This document shows positions 1-10,000 of a stretch of DNA of 64,000 bases, in pieces; the first letter of the stretch is position 1; every line of letters begins with the position of its first letter. This stretch comes from Hippopus hippopus. Its lineage: Eukaryota > Mollusca > Bivalvia > Cardiida > Cardiidae. A program made the position numbers and the translations under genes. The notes under the pieces were generated by a model. The model did no database searches. It saw nothing but the letters and a program-made list of their open reading frames with translations, and was not told where the DNA came from. The stretch is taken from assembly GCA_946811185.2 (NCBI GenBank), contig OX328112.1, positions 2,356,001 to 2,420,000 of the forward strand, written 5' to 3'.

Positions 1-162
1 AAAGGCTCTTGACTGTGTGGGTCTTGGCAAGGTGTAAATTATACAAATAAATGTAAAGACTTTGTGTAGATCATTTCTGCTGAACATTTTCTCACCTCAC
101 ATTATCAGTTCACTTATTCCCAGACCTGCATTCACCTATATGCCAATCAAACTATTGACATA

Positions 163-261
163 AGAGGTATGGAACACCTCACCATCGGTAAGGGTGTTAC
201 ATGAACCCAATGGTAAACTATGACCAGGAATTGTTTATCAAAGTGCCCACTCCATACCTCT
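163..261. repeat. Inverted repeat with 11-bp perfect arms and a nested hairpin (S1)
   Basis: The left arm agaggtatgga (163-173) is the exact reverse complement of tccatacctct (251-261), with 77 bases between. Just inside the left arm, aacacc (173-178) can pair with ggtgtt (193-198) around a 14-base loop; the two pairings share base 173. Both arms are intact in every unit I read, but S1 as a whole is so uniform that this does not prove selection. It could be a DNA cruciform, a transcript fold, or chance. Confidence 0.7.
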
Positions 262-353
262 CAAGCCACTGAATGCAGTGTTTGGTCCAAAGCGTGTTTC
301 TTGCGTTTTTGACTCAATGATTTCTTTTTCGACACACTAAAATTTGTCGTTTG

Positions 354-400
354 TGTTGTTTCTGATGCAACCAAAAAAGACCATTTCAATCGAAACAACA
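354..400. repeat. Inverted repeat with 9-bp perfect arms, 29-base loop (S1)
   Basis: The arm tgttgtttc (354-362) is the exact reverse complement of gaaacaaca (392-400). The loop 363-391 is A-rich in its middle. The same arms appear in the other units. This is a second possible hairpin in the single-copy segment, about 57 bp before the A array begins. Confidence 0.65.
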
Positions 401-456
401 GTTTATAATGCACACCATGCCGTTGTGATGAAAACCAAGGGGCAAGATAAGGTTTG

Positions 457-723
457 TATATGCAGAAAGAGAAGGTTTTCTACGCCATGATTATTTGTAT
501 TGAGAGTTAATGATACATTGCCCAGTGTCAGAAACCGAAATTTTTTAGAATATCTGCCCATACTGCACAAAAAGAAAAGCATTACAGAAGACTAATTCCT
601 ACCGACTGGTTCTTTTCTGACAGTCACACATATGAAGCTCTGTTTACTGGTAAATGAATAGGTACAATTTGTCGCGGCACTTTTAACGTGTGCAGCCTGT
701 GTATCCTATGGTGATTTTTGAAA
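457..723 (+). repeat. A1 monomer, short divergent left-edge copy
   Basis: 267 bp against the usual 289. It has gagagttaatgatacattg where central copies have gagagtttatgataggg, and it lacks the cctaggaacagaataactata stretch, which accounts for most of its shortness. It is the most diverged A copy in every unit. In U4, U13 and U18 it carries gaaaccaaaattt and accaactggttc instead of gaaaccgaaattt and accgactggttc. Confidence 0.85.
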
Positions 724-1014
724 TATTTAACAAGAAAGCGGTTTTTGTAGGCCAAGATTATTCATATTGAGAGTTTATGATAGGGTGCCGGGTGTCTGAA
801 ACCAAATTTCCTTAGAAAATCTGCCCGTACTGCAAAGAAAAAAAAAAAGCATTACTGAGGACGGAGTGCTACTTACTGGCTACTTTCTGACACAGTGACA
901 CATTTGAAGCTCTGTTTACTAATAAATACCTAGGAACAGAATAACTATAGGAAGGTCAATTTGTCGCATCGCTTTAAACCTGTATGGCCTGTGTATTCTA
1001 GACACATTTTGAAA
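724..1014 (+). repeat. A2 monomer, divergent second copy
   Basis: 291 bp. It is marked by ttaacaagaaagcggtt, gccaagattattcat and gggtgccgggtgtctg, and by a poly-A tract broken by a G. Its right half is of the central type. Informative variants here are gagacc versus gaaacc (gagacc in U5, U11, U12, U14-U17 and U19) and gtagtgcaaag versus gtactgcaaag (gtagtg in U14-U17 and U19). Confidence 0.85.
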
Positions 1015-1302
1015 TATATCCAGAGAAAACAGTTTTCGTACGCCATGATTAATTATATTGAGAGTTTATGATAGGGCGCCCAGTGTCCGAAACGAAATTT
1101 CCTTAGAAAATCTGCCCGTACTGCAAAAAAAAAAAAGCATTACTGAGGACGGAGTGCCACCTACTGGCTACTTTCTGACACAGTGACACATTTGAAGCTC
1201 TGTTTACTAATAAATACCTAGGAACAGAATAACTATAGGAAGGTCAATTTGTCGCATCGCTTTAAACCTGTATGGCCTGTGTATTCTAGACACATTTTGA
1301 AA
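1015..1302 (+). repeat. A3 monomer, central type with tatccagagaaaacag head
   Basis: 288 bp. It differs from A4 and A5 mainly in its head, tatccagagaaaacag rather than tatgcagagaaaaaag. U4 lacks this head altogether, while in U14 it has spread to three consecutive monomers. The poly-A tract is near the middle. Confidence 0.85.
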
Positions 1303-1591
1303 TATATGCAGAGAAAAAAGTTTTCGTACGCCATGATTAATTATATTGAGAGTTTATGATAGGGCGCCCAGTGTCTGAAACGAAATTTCCTTAGAAAATC
1401 TGCCCGTACTGCAAAAAAAAAAAAAGCATTACTGAGGACGGAGTGCCACCTACTGGCTACTTTCTGACACAGTGACACATTTGAAGCTCTGTTTACTAAT
1501 AAATACCTAGGAACAGAATAACTATAGGAAGGTCAATTTGTCGCATCGCTTTAAACCTGTATGGCCTGTGTATTCTAGACTCATTTTGAAA
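1303..1591 (+). repeat. A4 monomer, central type, copy-number variable
   Basis: 289 bp and nearly identical to A3 and A5. This central class is absent, single or multiplied in different units and accounts for the ~289-bp steps in unit length. In U5-U8 a copy of this class carries gtctgagacg together with gcctgtactg. Confidence 0.85.
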
Positions 1592-1879
1592 TATATGCAG
1601 AGAAAAAAGTTTTCGTACGCCATGATTAATTATATTGAGAGTTTATGATAGGGCGCCCAGTGTCCGAAACGAAATTTCCTTAGAAAATCTGCCCGTACTG
1701 CAAAAAAAAAAAAGCATTACTGAGGACGGAGTGCCACCTACTGGCTACTTTCTGACACAGTCACACATTTGAAGCTTTGTTTATTAATAAACACCTAGGA
1801 ACACAATAACTATAGGAAGGTCAATTAGTCGCATCGCTTTAAACCTGTATGGCCTGTGTATTCTAGACGCTTTTTGAAA
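1592..1879 (+). repeat. A5 monomer, penultimate copy with AT-rich palindrome
   Basis: 288 bp. Its left part matches the central class and its right part has cagtcacacatttgaagctt, ttattaataaacacc and caattagtcgc, which mark the penultimate position in every unit. U5-U8 carry aagaattactg here where others have aagcattactg. Confidence 0.85.
1778..1793. repeat. 16-bp perfect palindrome, once per unit in the penultimate A monomer
   Basis: tgtttattaataaaca equals its own reverse complement. Other A monomers have tgtttactaataaata at this place, which is not self-complementary. It is present in this position in each unit read, except that U4 has tgcttattaataaaca, which breaks one pair. Confidence 0.8.
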
Positions 1880-2164
1880 TCTATGCGGAGAAAAAAGTTT
1901 TCGTACGCCATGATTAATTATACTGAGAGTTTATGATATTGCGCCCAGTGTCCAAAACCAAATTTATTTAGAATATCTGCCCATACTGCAAAAAGAAAGC
2001 ATTAAAGAACATGAATTGCTACCAACTGGCTACTTTCTGACACAGTCACACATTTTAGGGTTTGTTTACTAATAAATACCTAGGAACGAAATAACTATAG
2101 GAAGGTCAATTTGTCGCCACGCTTTGAATGTTAACGCTCTGTGTATTCTAGACGATTTTTGAAA
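1880..2164 (+). repeat. A6 monomer, divergent right-edge copy
   Basis: 285 bp. It is marked by tatactgagagtttatgata, ttgcgcccagtgtccaaaac, an A5GA3 tract in place of long poly-A, acattttagggtttg and cgccacgctttgaatgtta. U13, U14 and U18 share accatctggc and gaaatgtaac at its right end. Confidence 0.85.
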
Positions 2165-2572
2165 TATAACAGCAGATGAGCCGGGGGAAAAAAGACCCGA
2201 AAGAACTTGAAAACTGTTTTACTGGCCCTTCCACAAGTAAACACCTTGAAATTATGAAAAAAGAATAATCAACTAATGCAACAAATATCCCAGTCTTGTC
2301 AGATTAAGTTCCAGTTCCGAGTCGGCGGAGTCACAGAGAAAGGTCCAAAAATGTACATTAAAGTAGCATAAATAAGGCATTTAAAAAAGTGACCCTAAAA
2401 TTTTTGTATGACCCCCAAAAATTAACATAACAGAGATAATGTTGCAAATAACAAAAACACCACTCAATCCAATGTTTTCAAACAAGAAAATTGAACAAGA
2501 GAAACTTAATGCTTGACCTAAGAACCCAACTCATTTGACCATTTTGGCATGTTTTTCTGCACTTGATCACTA
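2165..2572. other. S2: AT-rich spacer between the A and B arrays (U1 example)
   Basis: About 408 bp, once per unit. It holds a short cggg/cccg stem around an A-rich loop (2182-2199), a G+C-rich island gagtcggcggagtc, and an imperfect direct repeat tgaccctaaaattt / tgacccccaaaaatt at about 2390-2423. I see no gene. The variant cttgcaaactg (others cttgaaaactg) marks U5-U8. Confidence 0.8.
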
Positions 2573-2812
2573 ACCAATCCTGACTGACTTGATCTATGGG
2601 CTGCAGTACAGGCAGACGCGTATGCCACGTAATCCTACATTCCTAAAAATGCATAAGAAAGAGCTTAAGAACCTATATCCCTTCTTTCACTGTTGTGCCT
2701 TTAACGCGGACAATATCGCTGGCCTATTCCTTGGTATTAAAACTGGACAATGTTCAATTATGACTACCTTTCAAATGCTATTATTTTTCAAGTGACAAAA
2801 AGTTAAACAATG
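2573..2812 (+). repeat. B1 monomer (contains a 68-codon TTG-initiated frame)
   Basis: 240 bp. It is distinguished by gggctgcagtacagg and cgctggcctattccttgg. The plus-strand frame from 2589 opens at TTG; its first ATG is codon 12, and it ends at a TGA just before B2. The frame recurs wherever B1 recurs. Without a canonical start at its head, any recognisable domain, or independent evidence of constraint, I do not call it a gene. The sequence ctgcag appears only here by eye, so it marks each unit once. Confidence 0.85.
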
Positions 2813-3052
2813 ACCAATCCTGACTGACTTGATCTTTGGGCTGCATTACGGGCTGACGCGTATGCCACATAATCCTACATTCCTAAAAATGCATAAGAAA
2901 GAGCTTAAGAACCTATATCCCTTCCTTCACTGTTGTGCCTTTAACGCGGACAATATCGCTAGCCTATTCCTAGGTATAAACACTGGACAGGGTTTGATTA
3001 TGACTACCTTTTGAATGGTATCATTTTTCAAGTGACCAAAGGTTAAACAATG
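2813..3052 (+). repeat. B2 monomer (contains a 61-codon TTG-initiated frame)
   Basis: 240 bp. It is distinguished by ttgatctttgggctgcatta, cgggctgacgcg and gctagcctattcctagg. About 90 bp in the middle is identical to the same part of most B1 copies, which gives a target for B1/B2 exchange. The frame from 2829 matches B1's over most of its length but stops earlier, at the tga in ccttttgaatgg. Not called a gene, for the same reasons as B1. Confidence 0.85.
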
Positions 3053-3292
3053 ACCAATCCTGACTGACTTGATGTATGGGCTGCATTACAGGCAGACGCG
3101 TAGTACTACATAATCCTACATTCCTAAAAATGCAAAAGAAGAGCTTATTGACCTATATCCCTTCCTTTACTGTTGACCCTTTAACACTGACAATATTGCT
3201 AGCCTTTTCCTTGGTATTAACACTAGACAGGGTTCGATTATGACTGCCTTTCGAATGCTTTTATTTTTCAAGTGACCAAAGGTTAAACAAGG
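3053..3292 (+). repeat. B3 monomer, frame broken relative to B1/B2
   Basis: 240 bp. gcgtagtactac adds one base relative to gcgtatgccac, and gcaaaagaagagc loses one base relative to gcataagaaagagc, so length is kept but the B1/B2 reading frame is disrupted. It contains tttcgaatgctttta and gggttcgatt. Confidence 0.85.
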
Positions 3293-3472
3293 ACAAATCC
3301 TGACTGACTTGATGTATGGGCTGCATTACGGGCAGACGCGTAGTACTACATAATCCTACTTAACACGGACAATATTGCTAGCCTATTTCTTGGTATCAAC
3401 ACTGGACAGGGTTTGAAAATGACAACCTTTCGAATGCTATCATTTTTCAAGTGACCAAAGGTTAAACATGGA
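3293..3472 (+). repeat. B4 monomer, truncated by a 61-bp internal deletion
   Basis: About 180 bp. Aligned to B3, the first 68 bp match and then 61 bp (B3 3121-3181) are missing; the match resumes at taacacggac. The same deletion is present in every complete unit, so it predates amplification of the 3.5-kb unit. A minus-strand 63-codon frame (3346-3537) with a TTG start runs across B4 and S3; it is not supported as a gene. Confidence 0.85.
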
Positions 3473-3535
3473 CCCATAGCAAGTTTGTAGTATTGACTTG
3501 GACTTTCCTCTTCAGGAAAAAAGTGTATTTTACGC
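3473..3535. other. S3: 63-bp unit tail joined to the next S1
   Basis: Single-copy within the unit. It contains ttgtagtattgacttgg and a short aggaaaaaag tract. It is continuous with S1 of the next unit, so the S3/S1 border is only a choice of phase. Confidence 0.75.
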
Positions 3536-6500
3536 AAAGGCTCTTGACTGTGTGGGTCTTGGCAAGGTGTAAATTATACAAATAAATGTAAAGACTTTGT
3601 GTAGATCATTTCTGCTGAACATTTTCTCACCTCACATTATCAGTTCACTTATTCCCAGACCTGCATTCACCTATATGCCAATCAAACTATTGACATAAGA
3701 GGTATGGAACACCTCACCATCGGTAAGGGTGTTACATGAACCCAATGGTAAACTATGACCAGGAATTGTTTATCAAAGTGCCCACTCCATACCTCTCAAG
3801 CCACTGAATGCAGTGTTTGGTCCAAAGCGTGTTTCTTGCGTTTTTGACTCAATGATTTCTTTTCCGACACACTAAAATTTGTCGTTTGTGTTGTTTCTGA
3901 TGCAACCAAAAAAGACCATTTCAATCGAAACAACAGTTTATAATGCACACCATGCCGTTGTGATGAAAACCAAGGGGCAAGATAAGGTTTGTATATGCAG
4001 AAAGAGAAGGTTTTCTACGCCATGATTATTTGTATTGAGAGTTAATGATACATTGCCCAGTGTCAGAAACCGAAATTTTTTAGAATATCTGCCCATACTG
4101 CACAAAAAGAAAAGCATTACAGAAGACTAATTCCTACCGACTGGTTCTTTTCTGACAGTCACACATATGAAGCTCTGTTTACTGGTAAATGAATAGGTAC
4201 AATTTGTCGCGGCACTTTTAACGTGTGCAGCCTGTGTATCCTATGGTGATTTTTGAAATATTTAACAAGAAAGCGGTTTTTGTAGGCCAAGATTATTCAT
4301 ATTGAGAGTTTATGATAGGGTGCCGGGTGTCTGAAACCAAATTTCCTTAGAAAATCTGCCCGTACTGCAAAGAAAAAAAAAAAGCATTACTGAGGACGGA
4401 GTGCTACTTACTGGCTACTTTCTGACACAGTGACACATTTGAAGCTCTGTTTACTAATAAATACCTAGGAACAGAATAACTATAGGAAGGTCAATTTGTC
4501 GCATCGCTTTAAACCTGTATGGCCTGTGTATTCTAGACACATTTTGAAATATATCCAGAGAAAACAGTTTTCGTACGCCATGATTAATTATATTGAGAGT
4601 TTATGATAGGGCGCCCAGTGTCCGAAACGAAATTTCCTTAGAAAATCTGCCCGTACTGCAAAAAAAAAAAAGCATTACTGAGGACGGAGTGCCACCTACT
4701 GGCTACTTTCTGACACAGTGACACATTTGAAGCTCTGTTTACTAATAAATACCTAGGAACAGAATAACTATAGGAAGGTCAATTTGTCGCATCGCTTTAA
4801 ACCTGTATGGCCTGTGTATTCTAGACACATTTTGAAATATATGCAGAGAAAAAAGTTTTCGTACGCCATGATTAATTATATTGAGAGTTTATGATAGGGC
4901 GCCCAGTGTCTCAAACGAAATTTCCTTAGAAAATCTGCCCGTACTGCAAAAAAAAAAAAAGCATTACTGAGGACGGAGTGCCACCTACTGGCTACTTTCT
5001 GACACAGTGACACATTTGAAGCTCTGTTTACTAATAAATACCTAGGAACAGAATAACTATAGGAAGGTCAATTTGTCGCATCGCTTTAAACCTGTATGGC
5101 CTGTGTATTCTAGACTCATTTTGAAATATATGCAGAGAAAAAAGTTTTCGTACGCCATGATTAATTATATTGAGAGTTTATGATAGGGCGCCCAGTGTCC
5201 GAAACGAAATTTCCTTAGAAAATCTGCCCGTACTGCAAAAAAAAAAAAAGCATTACTGAGGACGGAGTGCCACCTACTGGCTACTTTCTGACACAGTCAC
5301 ACATTTGAAGCTTTGTTTATTAATAAACACCTAGGAACACAATAACTATAGGAAGGTCAATTAGTCGCATCGCTTTAAACCTGTATGGCCTGTGTATTCT
5401 AGACGCTTTTTGAAATCTATGCGGAGAAAAAAGTTTTCGTACGCCATGATTAATTATACTGAGAGTTTATGATATTGCGCCCAGTGTCCAAAACCAAATT
5501 TATTTAGAATATCTGCCCATACTGCAAAAAGAAAGCATTAAAGAACATGAATTGCTACCAACTGGCTACTTTCTGACACAGTCACACATTTTAGGGTTTG
5601 TTTACTAATAAATACCTAGGAACGAAATAACTATAGGAAGGTCAATTTGTCGCCACGCTTTGAATGTTAACGCTCTGTGTATTCTAGACGATTTTTGAAA
5701 TATAACAGCAGATGAGCCGGGGGAAAAAAGACCCGAAAGAACTTGAAAACTGTTTTACTGGCCCTTCCACAAGTAAACACCTTGAAATTATGAAAAAAGA
5801 ATAATCAACTAATGCAACAAATATCCCAGTCTTGTCAGATTAAGTTCCAGTTCCGAGTCGGCGGAGTCACAGAGAAAGGTCCAAAAATGTACATTAAAGT
5901 AGCATAAATAAGGCATTTAAAAAAGTGACCCTAAAATTTTTGTATGACCCCCAAAAATTAACATAACAGAGATAATGTTGCAAATAACAAAAACACCACT
6001 CAATCCAATGTTTTCAAACAAGAAAATTGAACAAGAGAAACTTAATGCTTGACCTAAGAACCCAACTCATTTGACCATTTTGGCATGTTTTTCTGCACTT
6101 GATCACTAACCAATCCTGACTGACTTGATCTATGGGCTGCAGTACAGGCAGACGCGTATGCCACGTAATCCTACATTCCTAAAAATGCATAAGAAAGAGC
6201 TTAAGAACCTATATCCCTTCTTTCACTGTTGTGCCTTTAACGCGGACAATATCGCTGGCCTATTCCTTGGTATTAAAACTGGACAATGTTCAATTATGAC
6301 TACCTTTCAAATGCTATTATTTTTCAAGTGACAAAAAGTTAAACAATGACCAATCCTGACTGACTTGATCTTTGGGCTGCATTACGGGCTGACGCGTATG
6401 CCACATAATCCTACATTCCTAAAAATGCATAAGAAAGAGCTTAAGAACCTATATCCCTTCCTTCACTGTTGTGCCTTTAACGCGGACAATATCGCTAGCC

Positions 6501-7071
6501 TATTCCTAGGTATAAACACTGGACAGGGTTTGATTATGACTACCTTTTGAATGGTATCATTTTTCAAGTGACCAAAGGTTAAACAATGACCAATCCTGAC
6601 TGACTTGATGTATGGGCTGCATTACAGGCAGACGCGTAGTACTACATAATCCTACATTCCTAAAAATGCAAAAGAAGAGCTTATTGACCTATATCCCTTC
6701 CTTTACTGTTGACCCTTTAACACTGACAATATTGCTAGCCTTTTCCTTGGTATTAACACTAGACAGGGTTCGATTATGACTGCCTTTCGAATGCTTTTAT
6801 TTTTCAAGTGACCAAAGGTTAAACAAGGACAAATCCTGACTGACTTGATGTATGGGCTGCATTACGGGCAGACGCGTAGTACTACATAATCCTACTTAAC
6901 ACGGACAATATTGCTAGCCTATTTCTTGGTATCAACACTGGACAGGGTTTGAAAATGACAACCTTTCGAATGCTATCATTTTTCAAGTGACCAAAGGTTA
7001 AACATGGACCCATAGCAAGTTTGTAGTATTGACTTGGACTTTCCTCTTCAGGAAAAAAGTGTATTTTACGC
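3536..7071 (+). repeat. Unit U2 (6 A, 4 B)
   Basis: Length 3536. A array 3992-5700, B array 6109-7008. It shares ttccagttcc (S2) and cttctttcac (B1) with U1. It has a private tgtctcaaacg in A4 near 4908 where other copies have tgtctgaaacg or tgtccgaaacg. Confidence 0.95.
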
Positions 7072-10000
7072 AAAGGCTCTTGACTGTGTGGGTCTTGGCA
7101 AGGTGTAAATTATACAAATAAATGTAAAGACTTTGTGTAGATCATTTCTGCTGAACATTTTCTCACCTCACATTATCAGTTCACTTATTCCCAGACCTGC
7201 ATTCACCTATATGCCAATCAAACTATTGACATAAGAGGTATGGAACACCTCACCATCGGTAAGGGTGTTACATGAACCCAATGGTAAACTATGACCAGGA
7301 ATTGTTTATCAAAGTGCCCACTCCATACCTCTCAAGCCACTGAATGCAGTGTTTGGTCCAAAGCGTGTTTCTTGCGTTTTTGACTCAATGATTTCTTTTC
7401 CGACACACTAAAATTTGTCGTTTGTGTTGTTTCTGATGCAACCAAAAAAGACCATTTCAATCGAAACAACAGTTTATAATGCACACCATGCCGTTGTGAT
7501 GAAAACCAAGGGGCAAGATAAGGTTTGTATATGCAGAAAGAGAAGGTTTTCTACGCCATGATTATTTGTATTGAGAGTTAATGATACATTGCCCAGTGTC
7601 AGAAACCGAAATTTTTTAGAATATCTGCCCATACTGCACAAAAAGAAAAGCATTACAGAAGACTAATTCCTACCGACTGGTTCTTTTCTGACAGTCACAC
7701 ATATGAAGCTCTGTTTACTGGTAAATGAATAGGTACAATTTGTCGCGGCACTTTTAACGTGTGCAGCCTGTGTATCCTATGGTGATTTTTGAAATATTTA
7801 ACAAGAAAGCGGTTTTTGTAGGCCAAGATTATTCATATTGAGAGTTTATGATAGGGTGCCGGGTGTCTGAAACCAAATTTCCTTAGAAAATCTGCCCGTA
7901 CTGCAAAGAAAAAAAAAAAGCATTACTGAGGACGGAGTGCTACTTACTGGCTACTTTCTGACACAGTGACACATTTGAAGCTCTGTTTACTAATAAATAC
8001 CTAGGAACAGAATAACTATAGGAAGGTCAATTTGTCGCATCGCTTTAAACCTGTATGGCCTGTGTATTCTAGACACATTTTGAAATATATCCAGAGAAAA
8101 CAGTTTTCGTACGCCATGATTAATTATATTGAGAGTTTATGATAGGGCGCCCAGTGTCCGAAACGAAATTTCCTTAGAAAATCTGCCCGTACTGCAAAAA
8201 AAAAAAAGCATTACTGAGGACGGAGTGCCACCTACTGGCTACTTTCTGACACAGTGACACATTTGAAGCTCTGTTTACTAATAAATACCTAGGAACAGAA
8301 TAACTATAGGAAGGTCAATTTGTCGCATCGCTTTAAACCTGTATGGCCTGTGTATTCTAGACACATTTTGAAATATATGCAGAGAAAAAAGTTTTCGTAC
8401 GCCATGATTAATTATATTGAGAGTTTATGATAGGGCGCCCAGTGTCTGAAACGAAATTTCCTTAGAAAATCTGCCCGTACTGCAAAAAAAAAAAAAGCAT
8501 TACTGAGGACGGAGTGCCACCTACTGGCTACTTTCTGACACAGTGACACATTTGAAGCTCTGTTTACTAATAAATACCTAGGAACAGAATAACTATAGGA
8601 AGGTCAATTTGTCGCATCGCTTTAAACCTGTATGGCCTGTGTATTCTAGACTCATTTTGAAATATATGCAGAGAAAAAAGTTTTTGTACGCCATGATTAA
8701 TTATATTGAGAGTTTATGATAGGGCGCCCAGTGTCCGAAACGAAATTTCCTTAGAAAATCTGCCCGTACTGCAAAAAAAAAAAAAGCATTACTGAGGACG
8801 GAGTGCCACCTACTGGCTACTTTCTGACACAGTCACACATTTGAAGCTTTGTTTATTAATAAACACCTAGGAACACAATAACTATAGGAAGGTCAATTAG
8901 TCGCATCGCTTTAAACCTGTATGGCCTGTGTATTCTAGACGCTTTTTGAAATCTATGCGGAGAAAAAAGTTTTCGTACGCCATGATTAATTATACTGAGA
9001 GTTTATGATATTGCGCCCAGTGTCCAAAACCAAATTTATTTAGAATATCTGCCCATACTGCAAAAAGAAAGCATTAAAGAACATGAATTGCTACCAACTG
9101 GCTACTTTCTGAGACAGTCACACATTTTAGGGTTTGTTTACTAATAAATACCTAGGAACGAAATAACTATAGGAAGGTCAATTTGTCGCCACGCTTTGAA
9201 TGTTAACGCTCTGTGTATTCTAGACGATTTTTGAAATATAACAGCAGATGAGCCGGGGGAAAAAAGACCCGAAAGAACTTGAAAACTGTTTTACTGGCCC
9301 TTCCACAAGTAAACACCTTGAAATTATGAAAAAAGAATAATCAACTAATGCAACAAATATCCCCGTCTTGTCAGATTAAGTTCCCGTTCCGAGTCGGCGG
9401 AGTCACAGAGAAAGGTCCAAAAATGTACATTAAAGTAGCATAAATAAGGCATTTAAAAAAGTGACCCTAAAATTTTTGTATGACCCCCAAAAATTAACAT
9501 AACAGAGATAATGTTGCAAATAACAAAAACACCACTCAATCCAATGTTTTCAAACAAGAAAATTGAACAAGAGAAACTTAATGCTTGACCTAAGAACCCA
9601 ACTCATTTGACCATTTTGGCATGTTTTTCTGCACTTGATCACTAACCAATCCTGACTGACTTGATCTATGGGCTGCAGTACAGGCAGACGCGTATGCCAC
9701 GTAATCCTACATTCCTAAAAATGCATAAGAAAGAGCTTAAGAACCTATATCCCTTCCTTCACTGTTGTGCCTTTAACGCGGACAATATCGCTGGCCTATT
9801 CCTTGGTATTAAAACTGGACAATGTTCAATTATGACTACCTTTCAAATGCTATTATTTTTCAAGTGACAAAAAGTTAAACAATGACCAATCCTGACTGAC
9901 TTGATCTTTGGGCTGCATTACGGGCTGACGCGTATGCCACATAATCCTACATTCCTAAAAATGCATAAGAAAGAGCTTAAGAACCTATATCCCTTCCTTC

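Larger units (their letters stand above)
1..456. other. S1: spacer not repeated within the unit (U1 example)
   Basis: This ~456-bp stretch occurs once per unit and is continuous with the S3 tail of the preceding unit, giving about 519 bp without internal tandem repeats. It has no ORF of note. It contains two inverted repeats (163-261 and 354-400). It is very similar in every unit; U10 shows the most private changes. A conserved promoter or pol III internal promoter could not be identified by eye. Confidence 0.85.
457..2164 (+). repeat. A array of U1: six tandem ~289-bp monomers
   Basis: The anchor gccatga (gccaaga in A2) falls at 484, 751, 1042, 1330, 1619 and 1907, giving periods of 267, 291, 288, 289 and 288. 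Monomers share in order: a purine-rich head, gagagttta/gatagggcgccc, a poly-A tract, gaggacggagtgc, ctactttctgacacag, aataaatacctagg, ctataggaaggtcaa and tgtattctagac. The central copies are nearly identical while A1, A2 and the last copy differ more. No reading frame of 60 codons or more crosses the array. Confidence 0.95.
2573..3472 (+). repeat. B array of U1: three 240-bp monomers plus one truncated copy
   Basis: aatcctgactgactt starts at 2576, 2816, 3056 and 3296, an exact 240-bp period. All four copies share ctgactgacttgat, gggctgca, gacgcgta, acataatccta (acgtaatccta in this unit's B1) and atttttcaagtga. B1 and B2 are closest to each other; B3 and B4 share the gcgtagtactacataatc variant. 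B4 has lost 61 bp. Confidence 0.94.
1..3535 (+). repeat. Unit U1 (6 A, 4 B), reference copy
   Basis: Length 3535. S1 1-456, A array 457-2164, S2 2165-2572, B array 2573-3472, S3 3473-3535. With U2 it carries ttccagttcc in S2 (all others ttcccgttcc) and cttctttcac in B1 (others cttccttcac). It has a private T at 329 in S1 (others C). The sub-features below use this copy as the template for the rest. Confidence 0.96.

Noticed and set aside
1..20. Window starting exactly at a unit border as a sign of an array end
   Set aside because: I set the unit phase by the window start, so the coincidence is by definition.
354..400. Hammerhead-like reading of the S1 hairpin (ctgatg ... gaaa)
   Set aside because: ctgatg is followed by c rather than the required a, and the arms pair with each other in a way that does not make the three-stem fold.
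1138..1153. ctgagga in the A monomers as a ribozyme core
   Set aside because: The consensus ctganga is met, but the next gaaa is far downstream with no stem II between them.
1790..1820. cctagg ... ctatagg in A monomers as a recombinase (FRT-like) site
   Set aside because: The two halves are imperfect inverted copies with no matching core, and no recombinase gene is present; the likeness is compositional.
2170..2205. Hammerhead-ribozyme-like core in S2 (cagatgag ... cccgaaag)
   Set aside because: The core needs ctganga; here the second base is A. Stem II pairing is poor, and I could not find matching stem I and III partners or a cleavage-site context.
3230..3245. gggttcgatt in B3 as a pol III B box (tRNA-derived SINE)
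   Set aside because: It matches only part of the B-box consensus, no convincing A box lies at the right distance upstream, and no tRNA fold is visible.
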